NCBI RefSeq assembly: GCF_019973735.1
Contig: NZ_AP024463.1
Location: 744,001 to 808,000 of the forward strand
Reading direction: 5' to 3'
DNA from: Arachnia rubra
Lineage (GTDB): Bacteria > Actinomycetota > Actinomycetes > Propionibacteriales > Propionibacteriaceae
DNA: 64,000 nt
This document shows, piece after piece, positions 59,582 to 64,000 of this stretch. The first letter of the stretch is position 1. Each line of letters starts with the position of its first letter. The notes under the pieces are model-generated. The model saw only the letters and a list, made by a program, of their open reading frames with translations. It made no database searches and had not been told where the DNA came from. Both the position numbers and the translations under genes were made by a program.

Positions 59582-60475
59582 ATGCCGTTCATGAGAAAGC
59601 GGGGGCTATCGCTGGAGGACCAGGTCCTGGAGCTGGCCGTCCAGGAATTCCGGGCCCGCGGCTTTGAATCCCGGGTCGAGGGAACAGGTGATGACACGGC
59701 GCTCACCCTGCTCGATCCCGCTGGGCAGGAAAGCCACACGTTCATGCTCAAGAACACCTTCGACATGGCCCGCCGCACCCCTCCTGACGAATGGCCCCAG
59801 CTGGTGGCATACCGCATCGGCTCCGTCAGCGATGCGCTGTCAGCGCCCGAACCATCGGATCTGACGCCCGAGCAGCTGAGAGCTCAGATCAGGACTCGCC
59901 TGTACCCGCCTGAGGCGGGTCGCAGCTCGTATGAGCGGGTCATCGCCGAGGGCCTGGCCCTCGCGTTGACTCTCGACTTCCCGACGACCGTCGTGACCCT
60001 GACCGACCAGAACATCGAGGGCATCGCGCTCCCGCTCGACGAGCTGTATGCCGTCGGGCAGGCCAACACCGATTGCGAACCCATCGACGACCGGTTCGAC
60101 CTGTCCGAGAATGTCTCAGCATTCACGGGGGAGTCGTTGTTCGTCGCCTCTCGTGCCGCCAACTGGGCCAGCCTGGTGCCGGAGGTCGTCGGACCGGCTC
60201 CGCTGGGTGTGGCCTTCGGGGTGCCCAGCCGGGAGGTCGTGTTCTACTCGGTCCTGCGTCACGCGGACTGGGCGGACCAGATCAGGGAACTGGCCTACCG
60301 GTTGAGCGACTACATCTCCGACCCCCGGTACACCCATCCCGGCGGGGTGGTCAGCGACAGCATCTATTACGCCTCGCCAGAGGGCGCAATCAGTCAGTTG
60401 GCCTTCTTCGCGAACCCGCAGGAGCTGGTGATGATTCCCGATCCGGGGTTTGAGCGGCGTTTCGTGAGCAGCTGA
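59582..60475 (+). CDS. Hypothetical cytosolic protein
   Basis: A 297-residue protein of mixed alpha/beta composition with no signal peptide or membrane segment. It starts MPFMRKRGLSLEDQVLELAVQEFRARGF. Two halves can be seen: an N-terminal part reading like a sequence of short strands (TALTLLDPAGQESHTFMLKN) and a C-terminal half with TTVVTLTDQNIEGIALPLDELY and LGVAFGVPSREVVFYSVL. It vaguely recalls DUF1444-type proteins, but not enough to assign. No ribosome site of note. Standalone between the ABC fusion gene and a convergent exporter gene. Confidence 0.6.
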   Translation: MPFMRKRGLSLEDQVLELAVQEFRARGFESRVEGTGDDTALTLLDPAGQESHTFMLKNTFDMARRTPPDEWPQLVAYRIGSVSDALSAPEPSDLTPEQLRAQIRTRLYPPEAGRSSYERVIAEGLALALTLDFPTTVVTLTDQNIEGIALPLDELYAVGQANTDCEPIDDRFDLSENVSAFTGESLFVASRAANWASLVPEVVGPAPLGVAFGVPSREVVFYSVLRHADWADQIRELAYRLSDYISDPRYTHPGGVVSDSIYYASPEGAISQLAFFANPQELVMIPDPGFERRFVSS

Positions 60476-60556
60476 GGGACTCCGCGGCTACCTCGCTCCT
60501 GGCCCTGTGAGACCTCCTGGGAAAACGCCGAGTCGTGGGTTTGGCGCGGATCGTGC

Positions 60557-62614
60557 TCAGCCCGGTTTCGTCGTCATCCGGCGGGTGGCGATGTCGGCCA
60601 CCAGTGCGCTGTCCAGCATCATCAGGGCACGCCGCATGCTGACGCCGTCGATGCCCTCGACCGTGTCGATGCGTGGCTTGGTCGGAGTCCCCGTGGGGCG
60701 CTGCGCCACCAGCGTCGCGACGGCGTCCAGTCGGTCTGTGATGTCTCGGCTGAGCATGTGCCTGGCGCGGCCTCGCTGCGACAGTTCGACGGCGAATGCT
60801 TCGTGCTCGTCGATGACCTTGGGGTCCTCGCTCAGCAGCATGGTGCCGGTGGAGCGCAGCAGCTGCAGCCCACGGGCCAGGTCGCCGCCGCCGAACTCGG
60901 CGACGGCGTCACGCAGGATCGGGTTCTTGTCCCCGACCTCCTCCGCCAGCAGCACCAGATGTGCTCCCATGATGCGCTCCTTGTGGCGGGTGTGTTCGTC
61001 CTCGCAGCTGAGGTGGTGGCGTTCCTGGTCGGGGCTAGACATGGCGGTGGCGTCGAGCAGTTCTCCGGGCCGGTCGTCGAGGGTCTCCCGCAGCCGCAGC
61101 GGCTTGATGCACAACGTCGCAGCCAGCGACAGCGTCGTCAGCAACGGCAGCAGCAGGAACACCGACGACATCGCATCGGCCAGGGCGGAGCGCAGCACAT
61201 CGGCCAGCGGCGCCGGCAGACCCGCCAGCGACTCCGGTGTCAGCACGACGTTCGGATCCAGGCCCTCCGGTGGCGTCAGCGCCCGCAGTTCAGGAGTCAG
61301 ACGGTTGTCGATTCCGCCCATCAGGTGGGTGGTCATGATCGTCCCGGCGATGGCGGTGCCCAGCGTCGAGCCGATGTTGCGGAAGAACTGCAGGCCTGAT
61401 GTGGCGACCCCGAGGTCACGGCGCTGCACGGCGTTCTGGATGGCGAGCACATACAGCTGGAAGCTCATGCCGTAGCCAAGCCCGTAGATGGCCGTGGTCA
61501 GCAACGCCTCCAGCGAGGTGGACGAGGAGCTGAGGCGCATCACCAGGATGGCGCCCACCACTTGAATGGCGCTGCCTGCCGCCACGAATTCCTTGTAGTG
61601 ACCGGTGCGGGTGACGAGGTTGCCTATGACGATGCCGGTGGAGAACAGCACCACATTCATCGGGATCAGGATCAGCCCAGACTCGGTGGCGCTGACACCC
61701 AGCACACCCTGCGCGTAGACCGGCACGTAGATCATCACCACGAACATCGACATATTCATGAAGAAGGCCCCGCTGCTGGCGGTGACGAAGACGCTGTTGC
61801 GCAGCAGGCGCAGCGGGATGATCGGCTCGGTGGCACGCCGCTCCACCAGCACGAAGGCGATGGTGAAAGCCGCGCCGATGGCTAGCAGCACCAGCACCTC
61901 CGGCCGTAGCCAGCCAAGGGATCCCCCGAGTGAGATCCCGAGCAGGCCTGATGTGACGGCCACCGTCATCGTCGAGATCCCGGCGTGGTCGATCGTGCCG
62001 TTCACGTCGGCCTCGGGCACCTTGAGGTGTCGCAGGATGATGATCAGCGCGGTCAGGCCGACCGGCATGGAGATGTAGAACAGCCACCGCCAGCTGTAGG
62101 CGTCGGTGATCCAGCCACCGATCAGCGGTCCTGCGGCCTGTGAGGCTCCCATCACCGCACCCATGTAACCCTGGTATTTGCCACGCTGCCTGGGCGGGAT
62201 GATGGCCCCAAGAATGGTCTGCGACAGCGGCAGCAGGATACCCATCCCGGCTCCCTGGATGGCGCGGGAGAAGATCAGGAAGGGGAAGTTCATCGCCATG
62301 CCGGACAGCGCGGACCCGGCGAGGAACAGTCCCAGCCCGAGGATGTAGAAGCGCCGGCGCCCGAAGATGTCGGACAGCTTCCCGCTGACCGGCGTGATGA
62401 CCGCCGAGACCAGCATCACGATCGTCGAGAGCCAGGAATACCAGGCCAGACCGCCGAGGTCCGCGACGATCCGTGGGATGGCGGGGGAGACGATGGTCTG
62501 GCTGATCGACGCGGTGAACATCCCCACCACAAGTCCCGCATATGCCCATCTGACGGCGTGGAAGTCGAAACTGGCTGATGGATTCCCGGTTACCTGGCCC
62601 ACGCCTTCGCTCAT
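60557..62614 (-). CDS. DHA2 (EmrB/QacA-type) drug exporter with long cytosolic tail
   Basis: A 685-residue, 14-helix drug:proton antiporter. Motif A is GKLSDIFGRRRFYILG in the loop between helices 2 and 3, and motif C is AAGPLIGGWITDAYSWRWLFYISMPVG in helices 5-6. The helices end near residue 500. The final about 185 residues are hydrophilic and charged (HHLSCEDEHTRHKERIMG, PTKPRIDTVEGIDG), an unusual extension for this family whose role is unknown. The start at 62614 (MSEGVGQV) is the first with transporter-like sequence; upstream in-frame residues are non-coding. Confidence 0.88.
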   Translation of the reverse strand: MSEGVGQVTGNPSASFDFHAVRWAYAGLVVGMFTASISQTIVSPAIPRIVADLGGLAWYSWLSTIVMLVSAVITPVSGKLSDIFGRRRFYILGLGLFLAGSALSGMAMNFPFLIFSRAIQGAGMGILLPLSQTILGAIIPPRQRGKYQGYMGAVMGASQAAGPLIGGWITDAYSWRWLFYISMPVGLTALIIILRHLKVPEADVNGTIDHAGISTMTVAVTSGLLGISLGGSLGWLRPEVLVLLAIGAAFTIAFVLVERRATEPIIPLRLLRNSVFVTASSGAFFMNMSMFVVMIYVPVYAQGVLGVSATESGLILIPMNVVLFSTGIVIGNLVTRTGHYKEFVAAGSAIQVVGAILVMRLSSSSTSLEALLTTAIYGLGYGMSFQLYVLAIQNAVQRRDLGVATSGLQFFRNIGSTLGTAIAGTIMTTHLMGGIDNRLTPELRALTPPEGLDPNVVLTPESLAGLPAPLADVLRSALADAMSSVFLLLPLLTTLSLAATLCIKPLRLRETLDDRPGELLDATAMSSPDQERHHLSCEDEHTRHKERIMGAHLVLLAEEVGDKNPILRDAVAEFGGGDLARGLQLLRSTGTMLLSEDPKVIDEHEAFAVELSQRGRARHMLSRDITDRLDAVATLVAQRPTGTPTKPRIDTVEGIDGVSMRRALMMLDSALVADIATRRMTTKPG

Positions 62615-62719
62615 GAGGCCGAAGGTACACCTCACCTGGCGGCGTGATCTGGAAGGCCGGGCTGTTGAATCAGGGCAATAGCCTGGGGTGGGCATGAAGT
62701 TTTGAGGAAGGAGCCTTTG

Positions 62720-63403
62720 ATGTCGCGCATCGTCATCGTCGGTGGCCATGGGAAGGTCGCCCTGCTGCTCGCGCCGCTTCTTACGGGGCGTGGCGACCAG
62801 GTGGTCTCCCTGATCCGCGACCCAGCCCAGAGCGGCGACGTCACCGCTGCGGGAGCCGAGCCCCTGGTGTTGAGCGTTGAGGAGGCCGGGCTGGGGGATC
62901 TCACCCAGGCCTTCGAGGGCGCTGATGCTGTGGTGTGGTCGGCGGGTGCTGGCGGCAAGGGCGGACCGGAGCGGACCGACGCCATCGACCGGGTCGCCGC
63001 CATTCGCAGCATGGAGGCGGCAGCGGCCGCGGGGGCCCGGCGCTATGTGATGGTCTCGTTCATCGGCTCCCATGGGGAGATCGCCGAGGATCACCCGCTT
63101 CTCGCCTACGCGCTGGCCAAACTCGCTGCCGATCGCCACCTCCAGACCACGGACTTGGACTGGACGATCCTCGGTCCCGGTCTCCTCACTCTCGACGAGC
63201 CCACCGGGAGGATCACGCTGGGGCGTTCAGTGGATGGGATGGGCGCGAACTACCCGACTTCTCGCGCCAATGTCGCCGCGGTGATAGCAGCCGCCCTCAG
63301 CGATGACAGGACCATCGGCAAGGTCATCCCCTTCTGCGACGGCGACGTGCCCATCGCCGAGGCCCTGGCTGATGTGCCGGCCGAGTTCGCCGACCTTTCC
63401 TGA
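62720..63403 (+). CDS. NAD(P)-binding (atypical SDR, NmrA/YwnB-like) protein
   Basis: A 227-residue Rossmann-fold protein. The N-terminal nucleotide motif is RIVIVGGHGKVA (G-x-x-G-x-x-A form), then VVWSAGAGGKGGPER, MVSFIGSHGEIAEDHPLLAYALAKLAADRHL with a pseudo-catalytic Tyr/Lys, and WTILGPGLLTLDEPTGRI, matching small SDR_a5-type flavin reductase-like proteins. ATG 62720 follows GGAAGGAGCC. Divergent from the DHA2 exporter gene across 105 bp, where a shared promoter region is likely. Substrate unknown. Confidence 0.85.
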   Translation: MSRIVIVGGHGKVALLLAPLLTGRGDQVVSLIRDPAQSGDVTAAGAEPLVLSVEEAGLGDLTQAFEGADAVVWSAGAGGKGGPERTDAIDRVAAIRSMEAAAAAGARRYVMVSFIGSHGEIAEDHPLLAYALAKLAADRHLQTTDLDWTILGPGLLTLDEPTGRITLGRSVDGMGANYPTSRANVAAVIAAALSDDRTIGKVIPFCDGDVPIAEALADVPAEFADLS

Positions 63404-63430
63404 GACGAAGAGACTGAGATCTGCAAGAAA

Positions 63431-63468
63431 AACTTGGGCTCCCGGCTTTGCTGCCGGGAGCCCAAGTT
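63431..63468 (-). terminator. Terminator of the tRNA-Ser gene
   Basis: AACTTGGGCTCCCGGC (63431-63446) pairs perfectly with GCCGGGAGCCCAAGTT (63453-63468) around a 6-nt loop. On the minus strand the stem ends in TT and is followed by TTTC, a good U-tract, just 6 bases beyond the tRNA 3' end. It probably also stops the convergent SDR transcript. Confidence 0.88.
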
Positions 63469-63474
63469 ACTCAG

Positions 63475-63559
63475 CGGAGGATACGAGATTCGAACTCGTG
63501 AGGGCGTGAACCCAACCCGCTTTCCAAGCGAGCGCCATAGGCCTCTAGGCGAATCCTCC
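63475..63559 (-). tRNA. tRNA-Ser (anticodon GGA)
   Basis: An 85-nt class II tRNA. Acceptor arms GGAGGAT and ATCCTCC pair fully, with discriminator G. The anticodon stem is CTCGC/GCGGG with loop TTGGAAA (anticodon GGA, reading UCC/UCU). There is a long variable arm, and a T arm ACGAG-TTCGAAT-CTCGT. CCA is not encoded. The gene is followed directly by its terminator. Confidence 0.96.
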
Positions 63560-63617
63560 GCCGGGAACCATACCCGAGGTCGCGGGCTGGGGCAAACCTG
63601 GTGGTATCCCGTGGTTG

Positions 63618-64000
63618 TCAGTGGTGGAAGCCGGATTGCCTGGCGGCTGAGGGCATGGGGGCGGTCAGGGCGTTGAGATAGCCGACCTCGGTACGCAGGT
63701 CCTCCAGGAAGGCTTGCGCGAGGTCGTGGCTGAACCCGTTGCGGACCACGACGCGCTGCACCAGGACGTCAGCCAGGTCATCGGGCAGGGGATAGGTGGG
63801 CACCAGCCAGCCTTTCATGCGTAGCCGGTCAGAGAGGTCGTGCAGTTCCCAGCAGCGTCCCGGGCGCTGGGCGAGGCGCCAGGCGAAGACGGGAATGCCG
63901 GTGCCGTCGCTGCACAGCTCGAAGTCATCCATCGCTCCGATCTGGTCCGCCAGGAACGTCGCCACCGCCTGCGACGTCTCGTGCACCCGCCGGTACCCGT
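63618..64000 (-). CDS. gadB: Glutamate decarboxylase, C-terminal part (gene leaves the window)
   Basis: The last about 127 residues of a PLP-dependent glutamate decarboxylase, which makes GABA and consumes a proton in acid resistance. It is recognisable from GTGIPVFAWRL, WELHDLSDRLRMKGWLVPTYPLPDDLADVLVQRVVVRNGFSHDLAQAFLEDL and the C-terminal end at 63618. The frame is open to base 64000, so the PLP lysine and N-terminal part lie beyond the window. Located 58 bp from the tRNA-Ser gene on the same strand. Confidence 0.88.
   Translation of the reverse strand, partial: GYRRVHETSQAVATFLADQIGAMDDFELCSDGTGIPVFAWRLAQRPGRCWELHDLSDRLRMKGWLVPTYPLPDDLADVLVQRVVVRNGFSHDLAQAFLEDLRTEVGYLNALTAPMPSAARQSGFHH

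Noticed and set aside
61416..62630. 404-codon frame on the minus strand within the exporter gene
   Set aside because: Shadow in another frame of the DHA2 transporter; Arg/His/Gly-rich with no family features.
63475..63559. tRNA-Ser as an island attachment site
   Set aside because: No integrase gene and no partial tRNA copy in the window.

Overview
This is a GC-rich actinobacterial chromosome segment. A 6C-type small RNA, a DinB/DUF664-type gene, a ClC protein, an NAD-malic enzyme, an acyl-CoA:carboxylate CoA-transferase and actinobacterial gene pairings all fit the Propionibacteriaceae (an Arachnia/Tessaracoccus-like organism). That placement is an inference from gene content; no rRNA is present. 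Most genes are densely packed. The lowest-GC part is an accessory block at about 32.4-38.8 kb.

Layout. 0-7.3 kb: 5' part of pgi (-); a three-gene translationally coupled operon (membrane protein, family-2 glycosyltransferase, GT-C-like membrane protein); an SH3b/LAS-type cell-wall protein (-); an Ig-like surface protein. 7.4-14.5 kb: a KDPG-aldolase-like protein, a 6C RNA, an orphan PemK/MazF-like protein, the metNIQ methionine importer, a membrane protein, an M20 amidohydrolase and a 2H phosphoesterase. 14.5-20.3 kb: CoA-transferase, serB, an HtrA-like protease, an rRNA-type guanine methyltransferase, and a GNAT pseudogene broken by a 14-bp tandem duplication. 20.3-22 kb: an unusual cytoplasmic operon of Roadblock/LC7, Aer-type PAS and PhnD-like binding proteins. 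22.6-26.2 kb: a surface von Willebrand A protein facing a Ser/Thr kinase and an XRE protein. 26.3-32.4 kb: DUF6463-like protein, TetR, malic enzyme, ClC and ThrE-type exporter.

32.4-38.8 kb is the accessory block: a cysteine hydrolase with a divergent GlxA/AraC regulator; a two-gene module of a HipA-like kinase and a HIRAN-domain protein; and, 9 bp upstream of the kinase, an IS5-family element interrupted twice by near-identical IS30-family copies. All insertions can be resolved to the base with 3-bp target duplications. 38.8-49.6 kb: a Bcr/CflA exporter, a Doc/RHH toxin-antitoxin pair, a histidine kinase/LuxR regulator/DUF4097 operon, the Hen1-Pnkp RNA repair pair and a decayed HigA-like gene. 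49.8-54.3 kb: L-rhamnose catabolism condensed into an isomerase and a kinase-aldolase fusion, then a type-5 uracil-DNA glycosylase. 54.3-64 kb: a PIN/Phd toxin-antitoxin pair; a TMEM175-type channel gene split by an 89-bp MITE whose precise removal restores the frame; an MBL hydrolase; a two-component system and an ABC transporter that each look deletion-fused; a DHA2 exporter with a long tail; an NAD(P)-binding protein; tRNA-Ser(GGA); and the 3' part of a glutamate decarboxylase gene.

Gene families were assigned by reading motifs; no database search was possible. Boundaries of mobile elements and hairpins were read directly from the bases.
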